Shown here: one piece after another, positions 1 to 5,444 of the stretch
Numbering within the stretch: the first letter of the stretch is position 1
Layout: each line of letters begins with the position of its first letter
Assembly: GCA_009786775.1 (NCBI GenBank)
Contig: WQRL01000156.1
Location: 1-5,444 of the forward strand
DNA: 5,444 bases
DNA from: Oscillospiraceae bacterium
Lineage (GTDB): Bacteria; Bacillota; Clostridia; Oscillospirales; Oscillospiraceae
Direction of reading: 5' to 3'
Translations under genes and position numbers: made by a program
The notes under the pieces: generated by a model
Told to the model about the DNA's origin: nothing
What the model saw: the letters and a program-made list of their open reading frames with translations, nothing else
Databases searched by the model: none

Positions 1-520
1 CGGACTTCCGGTGAGTTTGGCCGGCATTCCCGGTAAAATAGTAGCCATGCTGGAAAAGCCGGCAGCAAAACAAGCAAAACCCGTTGTAGCGGTGCAAAAC
101 AAGCCCGCTACAATGGGTTTTGAAATAAACGTCGACCAAACAAATGAGGAGGAAATCATGACTTTAGAAGATCTAAAAGCGAAACACCCGGAGATATATG
201 ATGCGGCAATAAAGGCAGGCATAGCCGCCGGTGTCAAAGCGGAGCGGGAACGTATCAAGGATATTGATGCAATGGCACTGCCCGGCATGGACGATCTGAC
301 GAACCAAGCTAAATACGACACAGGAATCACTGCTGGGGAGTTCGCCATTGCGATGGTCAAGGCCCAGAAACAAAAAGGTGCTAATTATCAGAGTTTGGCA
401 AGCAAAGATGCTGCGGAGCTTGATGGAGTAATGCCGGATCCGGGCGTGATGACTGATGATGACCAAGAAACGGCAGCTCTGCTCGCATATGCGGTGGAAC
501 TAGCTGAGAAAGGAGTTTAG
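1..520 (+). CDS. Prohead (head maturation) protease, C-terminal part with scaffold domain; 5' end outside window
   Basis: This is the 3' end of a gene that enters from the left. The frame is already open at position 2 (Gly-Leu-Pro before a GTG at 11), and that GTG has no Shine-Dalgarno sequence, so it is probably an internal Val. The visible part starts with a segment typical of the end of the protease domain (SLAGIPGKIVAMLEKP), then an Ala/Lys/Pro-rich linker, then a helical charged scaffold-like region (AGIAAGVKAERERIKDID) with an acidic C-terminus. Phage proteases of the S49 or ClpP type carry such tails; they cleave the scaffold and capsid proteins inside the procapsid. The catalytic residues are outside the window, so the protease class cannot be decided. 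The gene lies just before the decoration and capsid genes, the standard position for this enzyme. The role is well supported by context and by the tail sequence, but not by an active site. Confidence 0.8.
   Translation, partial: GLPVSLAGIPGKIVAMLEKPAAKQAKPVVAVQNKPATMGFEINVDQTNEEEIMTLEDLKAKHPEIYDAAIKAGIAAGVKAERERIKDIDAMALPGMDDLTNQAKYDTGITAGEFAIAMVKAQKQKGANYQSLASKDAAELDGVMPDPGVMTDDDQETAALLAYAVELAEKGV
146..152 (+). promoter_or_regulatory. Internal Shine-Dalgarno sequence for the nested scaffold start
   Basis: GAGGAGG is followed by five bases and then ATG at 158. It is the best match to the anti-Shine-Dalgarno sequence in the first 500 bases and lies inside an open reading frame, where no ribosome binding site is needed for the long product. 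It falls right after the Ala/Lys/Pro-rich linker, where the scaffold domain begins. Confidence 0.65.
158..520 (+). CDS. Nested in-frame scaffold protein (Nu3-like), internal start within the protease gene
   Basis: An ATG at 158 lies in frame with the protease gene and is preceded by a strong Shine-Dalgarno sequence, GAGGAGG at 146-152, with a 5-base spacer. Initiation here would give a 120-residue protein (MTLEDLKAKHPEIYDAAIKA...) that shares its C-terminus with the protease. It is predicted to be mostly helical and charged, with Arg/Glu-rich helix residues around 30-40 and an acidic end, and it has no membrane segment. In lambda, the scaffold Nu3 is made exactly this way from inside gene C. 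The scaffold would direct capsid protein assembly and then be degraded. What is seen is the start signal and the domain boundary after a low-complexity linker; independent expression is inference. Confidence 0.65.
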   Translation: MTLEDLKAKHPEIYDAAIKAGIAAGVKAERERIKDIDAMALPGMDDLTNQAKYDTGITAGEFAIAMVKAQKQKGANYQSLASKDAAELDGVMPDPGVMTDDDQETAALLAYAVELAEKGV

Positions 521-524
521 GGAA

Positions 525-869
525 ATGGGCGTTATAGGAGAACTGGAAAGGGATGGCCTGATTGCAGGTGATTATCCTACAGAAACAATGGGGATAACCA
601 TAGTGAACGACACGGCCGAGGATATGTCTTTTCTGCGTGGCGATATAATCGCACAAACAGAGAACAGTTACAAACTTGCCGGTGACGATGATGAGGCAGT
701 GGGGATTATTTGCGATGATGTAGTAGTCTCGGCTGGTGAAGAGGCGGAATCGGTCATGTACATCAAGGGAGAATTTAACCGTCGGAAACTCAGGGTCGAT
801 GGCGAATTGTCGGTGCATGAACGCCGCATGATTGAGATTGGTCTGATTATCAGATCAACAAGGATATAG
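525..869 (+). CDS. Head decoration protein, lambda gpD family
   Basis: The 114-residue product is close to the 110 residues of lambda gpD, which binds as trimers on the expanded capsid and stabilises it against internal DNA pressure. The beta-rich sequence contains the family's AVGI segment (residues 58-62, AVGII), followed about 20 residues later by a Gly-x-Phe strand (GEF, 82-84). It ends in a short hydrophobic strand (IEIGLIIRS) comparable with the end of gpD. There is no signal peptide or membrane segment. The start at 525 is supported by AGGAG at 511-515 with a 9-base spacer, and the gene begins 4 bases after the stop of the protease/scaffold gene. Its position directly before a gpE-type capsid gene is the classic D-E arrangement. 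The first 20 residues do not resemble the lambda gpD N-terminus as I remember it, which is usual for distant members. Confidence 0.82.
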   Translation: MGVIGELERDGLIAGDYPTETMGITIVNDTAEDMSFLRGDIIAQTENSYKLAGDDDEAVGIICDDVVVSAGEEAESVMYIKGEFNRRKLRVDGELSVHERRMIEIGLIIRSTRI

Positions 870-878
870 GAGAAAATT

Positions 879-2231
879 ATGGCAGTAGATATTTATTCCC
901 CGAAATTTATGCTCCAGCTGGTGGAGCAGGCAGTGACTCTAAAAACTCCGTTAAGGGACACATTCTTTCCGAGGGTTAGAACATTTCCGACAAATACGGT
1001 AGAGTTTGATGTCAAAAAGCGAGGTATGTCAATGGCTCCTTTTGTACACCCGAGAATTGGCAGCAAGGTCATGGAGCGGTCTGGTTACAAAACTATGTCA
1101 TACAAACCGCCGCTTGTAGCACCGAAACGAGTCCTCACAACGGATGATGTTGAGGTGAGATTAGCTGGCGAGTCCCAATTTAGTGGTCGCTCAGGCAATT
1201 ATAGGAGAGTGGCACTTCTGCGTGACGATCTGGTAGAATTGGACGAGGCTATCACGCGCCGTGAAGAATGGATGTGTGCTCATGCCCTATTCGAGGGTGA
1301 GATTCCTGTGGTCGGCGAGGGTATCAATGAGGTTATTTCATTTGATTTTGAAAACAAACTTATTGCAGAAGTCTCTTGGCTAGACTACGAAAACGCCAAT
1401 CCAATCAAAGACCTGGAAAAAGGACGCAAACTAGCGTCAAGGTCCGGATACTCTGCAAATGTTGCAATCGGAAGCAGTGCAACAATGTGGGCAATCATGG
1501 AAAATGAAAAAGTGCAAAAATTCCTGGATAACAGGAATATGAACATGGGTGTAATTGCTCCAGCATTGCTTGAAAATGGCATGACGTATATAGGTTTTTT
1601 GCGCAAAGCAAATCTTCACTGCTATGCTTATGATGGAGAGTATGCGGATAATGACAATGAAAACCCAAAATATCCGGGAGTAAAGCCCGAAGACAAGGGG
1701 TTCATTCCTGCGGTGTATCCGTTAGTGCCGGACGGCAAGGTGTTAATTGCACCCAGTGGTAACTTCCCATCGCGAATGCTCTATGCAGTGATTCATGATC
1801 TGCAAATTGGTAGCCAGCACCGCCGTAGGGTTCCGAAGCAGTGGGACCAGGAAGAGCCGTCAGAGAAATTCTTGAAATTGTCATCAAAGCCGCTCCCTTG
1901 TCCGCAAAACTTGGATGTATGGACAATTCTTGAAGTTTTTGGAAACTATGGTGTTAATTTGTCAAATCTGTCCGATGAGGTAAACTTGGGTGATACACCG
2001 TGGTATCTGGCCTCGGAGGAATATCTCACCAAAGAAGAGTTGCTGCAATTAAGCAAGCTGCAACTGCTTGAATATGCTGGGCATATTGGCTGCGCAGACT
2101 GTGACGCAAAACTCTCGGTAAAGAAATTGGTGAAGCTGATTGATGATTTTATCAATGAGGATGACGAGGCAGAGGAGGGCAAACCGGAAGAGTCATCAGA
2201 TACCGAAGAAAAACTGGGCACCTCGGAATAA
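879..2231 (+). CDS. Major capsid protein, lambda gpE family, with SAP/HeH-like C-terminal extension
   Basis: This protein forms the icosahedral shell. Residues 1 to about 354 fit the gpE-type capsid family: an N-terminal arm with LRDTFFPR and FPTNTVEFDV, a conserved stretch YKPPLVAPKRVLTTDDVEVR at 75-94, a YRR...RDDLVELDEAI region at 108-125, and the end strand PLPCPQNLDVWTILEV at 338-353. Lambda gpE is about 341 residues and ends at this equivalent strand, so the remaining roughly 95 residues are extra. They consist of a linker (355-382), a helical SAP/HeH-like segment beginning LTKEELLQL (383-425) with a CADC motif, and an acidic tail (427-450). The ATG at 879 has AGGAGA at 868-873, which overlaps the stop of the decoration gene and suggests coupling. 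The frame ends with tandem TAA codons (2229-2234). The capsid assignment is strong; the function of the extension is unknown. Confidence 0.9.
   Translation: MAVDIYSPKFMLQLVEQAVTLKTPLRDTFFPRVRTFPTNTVEFDVKKRGMSMAPFVHPRIGSKVMERSGYKTMSYKPPLVAPKRVLTTDDVEVRLAGESQFSGRSGNYRRVALLRDDLVELDEAITRREEWMCAHALFEGEIPVVGEGINEVISFDFENKLIAEVSWLDYENANPIKDLEKGRKLASRSGYSANVAIGSSATMWAIMENEKVQKFLDNRNMNMGVIAPALLENGMTYIGFLRKANLHCYAYDGEYADNDNENPKYPGVKPEDKGFIPAVYPLVPDGKVLIAPSGNFPSRMLYAVIHDLQIGSQHRRRVPKQWDQEEPSEKFLKLSSKPLPCPQNLDVWTILEVFGNYGVNLSNLSDEVNLGDTPWYLASEEYLTKEELLQLSKLQLLEYAGHIGCADCDAKLSVKKLVKLIDDFINEDDEAEEGKPEESSDTEEKLGTSE
2025..2153 (+). other. SAP/HeH/LEM-like helical domain fused to the capsid C-terminus (gpFI-like)
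   Basis: This segment encodes residues 383-425 of the capsid protein. It has the helix-turn-helix pattern of small HeH/SAP modules: LTKEELLQLSKLQLLEYA, a short loop with GHIGCADCDAK, then LSVKKLVKLIDDF, followed at once by a Glu/Asp-rich tail. Lambda gpFI, which sits directly after gpE in gene order and helps terminase dock on the prohead, also begins with a Met-Thr-Lys-(Asp/Glu)-Glu-Leu helical module followed by acidic residues. No separate FI gene is seen here. The resemblance was judged by eye; the fold and role are inference. Confidence 0.55.
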
Positions 2232-2255
2232 TAAGCTCATAAGAAGGGGGATTAT

Positions 2256-2615
2256 ATGCGAAATTTTCAGCAGCAACTTGAAAAAGATATCGACGATGTC
2301 TTTCTAAATGCCTCTGCGATGGAGTTCGTAACTCCTCATCTCATAGGCGGGCTAAAAGGGCATCCCCCGAAAAGCGTGAATGTCATCGTTGACGGCGAAA
2401 GATACCTTCAGCGAAAACTCCGTGATAAAGTCGAAAACATTACGCTCAATGGAATTGTATTCTTTGTCAAGAAAGCTGAGTGGCTTGAAGCCTTCGGAAA
2501 CATCCCGAAAGTGGAGTCCTCTCTAGTGTTCGATGCGCAGCGATATCTTGTTGAATCAGTGACGGACGATATGGGTGTCTTGGAATTTTGTATAGAAGGG
2601 AACAGGGGTAAGTAA
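2256..2615 (+). CDS. Head-tail joining protein (lambda gpFII-like position)
   Basis: The 119-residue protein has an N-terminal helix (QQLEKDIDDVFLNASAMEF), a turn with HLIGG, a strand with VNVIVDGER (residues 41-49), and ends with a strand pair containing YLVESVTDDMGVLEFCI (97-113). This layout resembles the small beta-barrel joining proteins of Firmicutes phages and lambda gpFII (117 residues), which close the portal vertex after packaging and provide the surface to which the tail attaches. The start is set by AAGGGGG at 2244-2250 with a 5-base spacer. It lies between the capsid gene and a gpZ-like gene, exactly where FII lies in lambda. No catalytic motif, signal peptide or membrane segment is seen. 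The assignment rests on size, fold pattern and order more than on a unique motif; another connector or head-completion protein is possible. Confidence 0.62.
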   Translation: MRNFQQQLEKDIDDVFLNASAMEFVTPHLIGGLKGHPPKSVNVIVDGERYLQRKLRDKVENITLNGIVFFVKKAEWLEAFGNIPKVESSLVFDAQRYLVESVTDDMGVLEFCIEGNRGK

Positions 2616-3220
2616 TGGAAATAAACATAGAAAGCCCTGACCTTGAAAAGCGTATTGAGATGCTCCGTGACATCAAGGGCGGAGCATCTAAGGCAATGTA
2701 CAGAGCGATGAATAGGGCGCTGGATGGCATGAAAACTGATGCGGCCAGAAAAGTGCCTGAAAACTACATTGTGAGCAAAGTTGCTGTTAGGGCTAAACTA
2801 CGTGCCAGCAGGGCTACACGAAGCAACCTGTCCGCAGAGCTGACATCAACAGGCAGGCCTATCCGCTCAATTTATTTTACACACAGGAGAAATCCTAGCC
2901 CAGGTAAAAAAGGCACATCTCCTGTATTCCTCAGGGTTATGCAGGCAAACAGCGGAAACCGCCTGACCGGTGACCGAAGGTATGGGCACAGCAAGGCCTT
3001 TATGGCCACTATGCCAAACGGCACTGAAGGCATATTCAGGAGAATCGGACGTTCTTCAGTGGAAACCAGAAGAGAAGCTATAAGCCAAGTCCACGCCCCT
3101 GGTGTAGCGCAGATGCTAGACAACGAGAGTATACGAAATGTCATAAAGAGAAATGCCGAACATCGCTTTAGTGCAAGGTTTGACCATGAGGTCAAGCATC
3201 TCTTAGATGGAGGAATATAG
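2615..3220 (+). CDS. Minor tail protein, lambda gpZ family
   Basis: The 201-residue basic protein matches the prophage minor tail protein Z pattern. It has an N-terminal helix with GGASKAMYRAMNRALDGMKTD (residues 22-42), then ENYIVSKVAVRAKL, a strand region TSTGRPI (77-83), the core AFMATMPNGTEGIFRRIG (118-135), and the late motif HAPGVAQML (150-158), which corresponds to the GPSVPQM-type signature of the family. It then ends in a charged helix. In lambda, gpZ acts at the head-proximal end of the tail and is needed for a proper head-tail joint and DNA positioning. The ATG overlaps the preceding stop by one base (TAATG), and AGGGG at 2604-2608 serves as ribosome binding site, so translational coupling is likely. 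The length is close to lambda gpZ (192 residues). Similar proteins also occur in contractile-tailed phages. Confidence 0.78.
   Translation: MEINIESPDLEKRIEMLRDIKGGASKAMYRAMNRALDGMKTDAARKVPENYIVSKVAVRAKLRASRATRSNLSAELTSTGRPIRSIYFTHRRNPSPGKKGTSPVFLRVMQANSGNRLTGDRRYGHSKAFMATMPNGTEGIFRRIGRSSVETRREAISQVHAPGVAQMLDNESIRNVIKRNAEHRFSARFDHEVKHLLDGGI
3209..3215 (+). promoter_or_regulatory. Shine-Dalgarno sequence that fixes the start of the tail terminator gene at 3222
   Basis: GGAGGAA lies 6 bases before the ATG at 3222 and inside the last codons of the gpZ-like gene. An upstream in-frame ATG at 3207 overlaps this site and cannot use it, so 3222 is the better start. Confidence 0.75.
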
Positions 3221-3221
3221 C

Positions 3222-3752
3222 ATGATTACAATACCGCTATTGCATGACGCTATATGTGACTTTATCGAAGCCGAGGTAGCCAAACGCTTCAATCTCAAAA
3301 CGGTAGACATCTACGGGATGGAGAGCCTGAAGAACCCAGACGTCATACGCTCAGGCCGGCTATTGCCACAAAGTATAGACGATGACGGAAGCGAAGAGGA
3401 GGCGTACCCCTGCATAATCCCACGGACAACCCGAGTAAAAGGCGTGGAGAATGCTAGAGAAAATGTTGCAGAGGTATTAATCCTTTTCGGAGTGTACGAC
3501 CCTGGGACATACACAGACGAGGGTAAAAGAATTAATGACGGAAGCGGGTTCAGGGATTTCTGGAACCTTGTTGAAGCGACACGTCAGGCGTTATTTACAC
3601 AACACACATTAAACAATAAGTTCAGAATCCATGATGATTACTTTGATGCTGGGCTTTTTGAAGAACAAATCTTCCCATACTGGGAAGGGTACTGCATAAC
3701 CAAGTGGGATGTTGCATACCCTATTCCAAGATTGGAAGAATCATTTTTTTAG
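3222..3752 (+). CDS. Probable tail terminator / tail completion protein
   Basis: From the chosen start the product has 176 residues: an N-terminal helix (LLHDAICDFIEAEVAKRF), a charged loop with Asp/Glu runs (52-60), a strand YPCIIPR (62-68), a strand VAEVLILFGVY (82-92), a loop with DPGTYTDEG, and a helix FRDFWNLVEATRQALF (110-125). This helix-strand-strand-helix order is what tail terminator proteins of the lambda gpU type show; those cap the tail tube once it reaches full length and form the joint to the head. No signature residue proves the family, so the call combines pattern and position: it lies after gpZ, as U does in lambda, and shortly before the sheath gene, as terminators do in contractile phages. 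It starts one base after the previous stop. The gene ends with seven T before the final AG of its TAG stop; no frameshift role is evident. Confidence 0.55.
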   Translation: MITIPLLHDAICDFIEAEVAKRFNLKTVDIYGMESLKNPDVIRSGRLLPQSIDDDGSEEEAYPCIIPRTTRVKGVENARENVAEVLILFGVYDPGTYTDEGKRINDGSGFRDFWNLVEATRQALFTQHTLNNKFRIHDDYFDAGLFEEQIFPYWEGYCITKWDVAYPIPRLEESFF

Positions 3753-3764
3753 AAAGGAAACGTA

Positions 3765-4088
3765 ATGGAAGAGAATAAAACGGAAGCTACGCCAACTGGG
3801 CCAGCTAATAAGCCTAAAGTGCGTGAACCAAAGACGCCCGAGAAGCAAGCGTTCATATATCTCGGGCCGATACTTCCCGGAGGCATCCTTTTCAAGGGTG
3901 CTATTTTTAAGGACAAAATACCTGAGTATCTTGATTCTTATATCGAAAAGCTCCCAGAGGTTAAAAAACTTTTAGTCGAGGTCAAAGACTCGCCGAAGTT
4001 TATTAAAGCCCTAAAAGAGCCGGGTACTCAGGAACATGCGCTCTATCAGTATGTAGAAAAAGAAAGGGGGGTGCTGAAAGATGTTTAG
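3765..4088 (+). CDS. Small protein of unknown function upstream of the tail sheath
   Basis: The 107-residue product starts with a hydrophilic Pro/Lys/Glu/Thr-rich stretch (residues 1-28) that is probably disordered. A compact part follows: FIYLGPILPGG (30-40), LFKGAIFKDKIPEYLDSYIEKLPEVKKLLVEV (42-73) and a C-terminal helical segment (HALYQYVEKERG). There is no membrane segment, signal peptide or known catalytic motif. From memory, small proteins with a similar YLGP-...-I-...-P-L-E-...-P-...-LLVPV layout are found before sheath genes in Firmicutes contractile phages, but no function is established that I can name. The start is supported by AAAGGA at 3753-3758 with a 6-base spacer. The stop overlaps the sheath start by 8 bases (ATGTTTAG), so the two are probably coupled in translation. 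A role in sheath or tail-tube assembly is only a guess from location. Confidence 0.7.
   Translation: MEENKTEATPTGPANKPKVREPKTPEKQAFIYLGPILPGGILFKGAIFKDKIPEYLDSYIEKLPEVKKLLVEVKDSPKFIKALKEPGTQEHALYQYVEKERGVLKDV
4063..4073 (+). promoter_or_regulatory. G-rich Shine-Dalgarno sequence for the tail sheath gene
   Basis: AAAGGGGGGTG is followed by a 7-base spacer and the ATG at 4081. It lies inside the end of the preceding gene and supports 4081 as the sheath start despite the 8-base overlap. Confidence 0.7.
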
Positions 4089-5444
4089 ACACGGGTTGTA
4101 CACAACAGAATCCCCAACGAACATACAACCTCCAGTCACTGTAGACGCAGCCATGCCTGTGGCTTTCGTCACGGCTCCGGTGCACCTGAGCGAAGACCCG
4201 TATGCAGTGACCAATGTACCACGCTTATGCCTAACCTACCAAGAGGCGGTTACGCAGTTTGGGCTTAGTATGCGTCCTGAAATTTGGGACAAATACACCG
4301 CACCTCAGTTCATCCACAGCCAGTTTGTGCTGTACCGTGTAGCACCTATGGTGCTCATTAATGTGCTTGACCCCGAAATTCACAACGAGGTTGTGGTAGG
4401 GCATCCGCAGAACCTAATCGGGAACTCAATGGTTCTAGCAACAGAGGAAACGGACGATAACGGCGAACTGGTTAAAGTGCCTGTCGAAGGAATTTTAATT
4501 GATTCCGTTACGGCATCTGGGCACGAAGCAGGCGTTGGCTTCACACTGGCTTTCAACCGAGATGGCCATGTAGTGATAACAACGCTAGAGAATGGCGGGA
4601 TTTCAGATAACGCAAGCCTGTCATTAAACTATACAAAACTCGCACCCGAAAAAGTCGATATATACGACATTATCGGCGGGTACGATCCGGTCCTCGACAA
4701 AAATCTAGGGCTGCAAATCGTTGATGATATCTTCCCGAGGTTCAGGCTTGTGCCTGGGCAGATACTTGCACCAAAGTTTTCTGGTGACCCAGCTGTGGCA
4801 GCCATCCTGGACGCAAAATCCACAAATATCAATGGCCACTTCGGGGCCATATCGCTGATTGATATCCCAACGGTGCTTGGAGGCGGAAGGCACAAATACA
4901 CTGATGTGCCTGCGTGGAAAAACGAAAACGGGATAACCTCAACAAGACAGATACCCTTGTATCCAATGCTGAGGCTAGGGAATCAAAAATATCATTACTC
5001 CGCTCAGATGGCGGGGTTGATAGGCCGCACCGACAGCGAAAATAGAAACGTCCCCTATAATTCGCCATCAAATAAGAACCTAAGCATAAACGGCTTATGC
5101 GACGAAAACGGGGACGAGATAATCCTGGACACCCCCAAGGGCAATTTCCTTAACAGTCAAGGAATTGTTGCAGCGAACAATTTCTCTAATGGCTGGACAG
5201 CCTGGGGTAATCACACAGGTGCATTCCCTGGCAATCCTGACCCTAAGGACGCATTGATTTCAATGCGCAGGATGTTCAACTGGATCCAGAACACCATCAT
5301 ACTGTCCAACTGGCATAGATTGTCAAGTCCGCTAACTCCAAGGCGGGTTGAGTCAATCATAGACTCAATCAACATCTGGTTTAACGGACTAGCAGGGAGC
5401 GAATACCTGCTAGGCGGCAGAGTGGCTATTGACGGCAGAAACAC
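4081..5444 (+). CDS. Contractile tail sheath protein, P2 FI type; 3' end outside window
   Basis: The frame is open for 454 codons and leaves the window without a stop. The sheath forms the contractile outer cylinder that drives the tube through the host envelope. N-terminal residues (HGLYTTESPT, then MPVAFVTAPVHL at 25-36) match the start of the sheath family. A beta-rich segment (about 98-205) follows. The conserved core begins with YDIIGGYDPV and continues with PGQILAPKFSGDPAVAAIL (225-243), FGAISLIDIP (254-263) and the domain with GIVAANNFSNGWTAWGNHTG (361-380), a clear relative of the P2 FI region with GFRFWGNRT. The helix with RRVESIIDSINIWFNGLAG and then LLGGRV corresponds to a part of P2 FI about 60-70 residues before its end, so only a short C-terminal piece is missing. 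The window ends before any tube gene, which would be expected next. The start is fixed by the ribosome binding site at 4063-4073. Confidence 0.93.
   Translation, partial: MFRHGLYTTESPTNIQPPVTVDAAMPVAFVTAPVHLSEDPYAVTNVPRLCLTYQEAVTQFGLSMRPEIWDKYTAPQFIHSQFVLYRVAPMVLINVLDPEIHNEVVVGHPQNLIGNSMVLATEETDDNGELVKVPVEGILIDSVTASGHEAGVGFTLAFNRDGHVVITTLENGGISDNASLSLNYTKLAPEKVDIYDIIGGYDPVLDKNLGLQIVDDIFPRFRLVPGQILAPKFSGDPAVAAILDAKSTNINGHFGAISLIDIPTVLGGGRHKYTDVPAWKNENGITSTRQIPLYPMLRLGNQKYHYSAQMAGLIGRTDSENRNVPYNSPSNKNLSINGLCDENGDEIILDTPKGNFLNSQGIVAANNFSNGWTAWGNHTGAFPGNPDPKDALISMRRMFNWIQNTIILSNWHRLSSPLTPRRVESIIDSINIWFNGLAGSEYLLGGRVAIDGRN

Noticed and set aside
11..13. GTG as the start of the first gene
   Set aside because: There is no Shine-Dalgarno sequence in the ten bases before it, the frame is open to the window edge, and the sequence around it looks like the end of a protease domain rather than an N-terminus.
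381..818. Minus-strand reading frame across the protease and decoration genes
   Set aside because: It overlaps two supported genes, including their junction, and has no recognisable domain; it is a shadow of the + strand coding.
2051..2069. Small inverted repeat AAGCA...TGCTT within the capsid extension
   Set aside because: A five-base stem with a nine-base loop inside leucine-rich coding sequence is expected by chance and is not followed by a T run.
1946..2221. Long minus-strand reading frame, Ser-rich, opposite the capsid C-terminus
   Set aside because: Its serine-rich composition is the mirror of Glu- and Asp/Leu-rich codons on the coding strand. It has no plausible ribosome binding site and lies entirely within a well-supported gene.
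2232..2255. The 24-base gap after the capsid gene as a terminator or promoter
   Set aside because: It contains a second in-frame TAA and the ribosome binding site of the next gene. No inverted repeat with a T run and no -10/-35 pair can be seen.
3207..3209. Upstream ATG as the start of the probable tail terminator
   Set aside because: It overlaps the ribosome binding site GGAGGAA and would enlarge the overlap with the gpZ-like gene; the ATG at 3222 has ideal spacing.
3744..3752. Run of seven T directly before the end of the probable terminator gene, a possible slippery site for frameshifting
   Set aside because: A -1 shift would add only nine mostly charged residues before a stop, and a +1 shift even fewer. 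It fuses to no recognisable domain, and no strong downstream structure was seen.

Overview
This window is part of the late structural operon of a contractile-tailed double-stranded DNA phage or prophage. Every gene lies on the + strand and the genes are packed end to end. The longest gap is 24 bases, and several junctions overlap or nearly touch (1-base and 8-base overlaps, a 1-base gap). No promoter, terminator, RNA gene, insertion sequence or CRISPR array could be supported. Strong purine-rich Shine-Dalgarno sequences (AGGAGG, GGAGGA, AAGGGGG), frequent AGA/AGG/ATA codons and near-balanced base composition suggest a Firmicutes-type host such as a clostridial or Negativicutes lineage. That host assignment is inference; nothing here fixes the genus, and no host gene is present.

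Layout: (1) positions 1-520 hold the 3' end of a prohead protease gene, with an apparent in-frame internal start at 158 for a scaffold protein, as in lambda C/Nu3. (2) 525-869 is a lambda gpD-like head decoration protein. (3) 879-2231 is a lambda gpE-family major capsid protein with an unusual C-terminal extension of about 95 residues, containing a SAP/HeH-like helical segment and an acidic tail reminiscent of lambda gpFI. (4) 2256-2615 is a small head-tail joining protein. (5) 2615-3220 is a gpZ-like minor tail protein. (6) 3222-3752 is a probable tail terminator or completion protein. (7) 3765-4088 is a small protein of unknown function. (8) 4081 to the window end is a contractile tail sheath gene that runs out of the window near its 3' end.

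Together the genes would process and scaffold the procapsid, build and stabilise the shell, join head to tail, and begin tail assembly. The head side follows the lambda order (C/Nu3, D, E, FI-like, joining protein, Z), but the tail side is contractile (P2-type sheath). The module is therefore a mosaic of a lambda-type head and a myovirus tail. The two most interesting points are the nested scaffold start and the apparent fusion of an FI-like packaging domain onto the major capsid protein.
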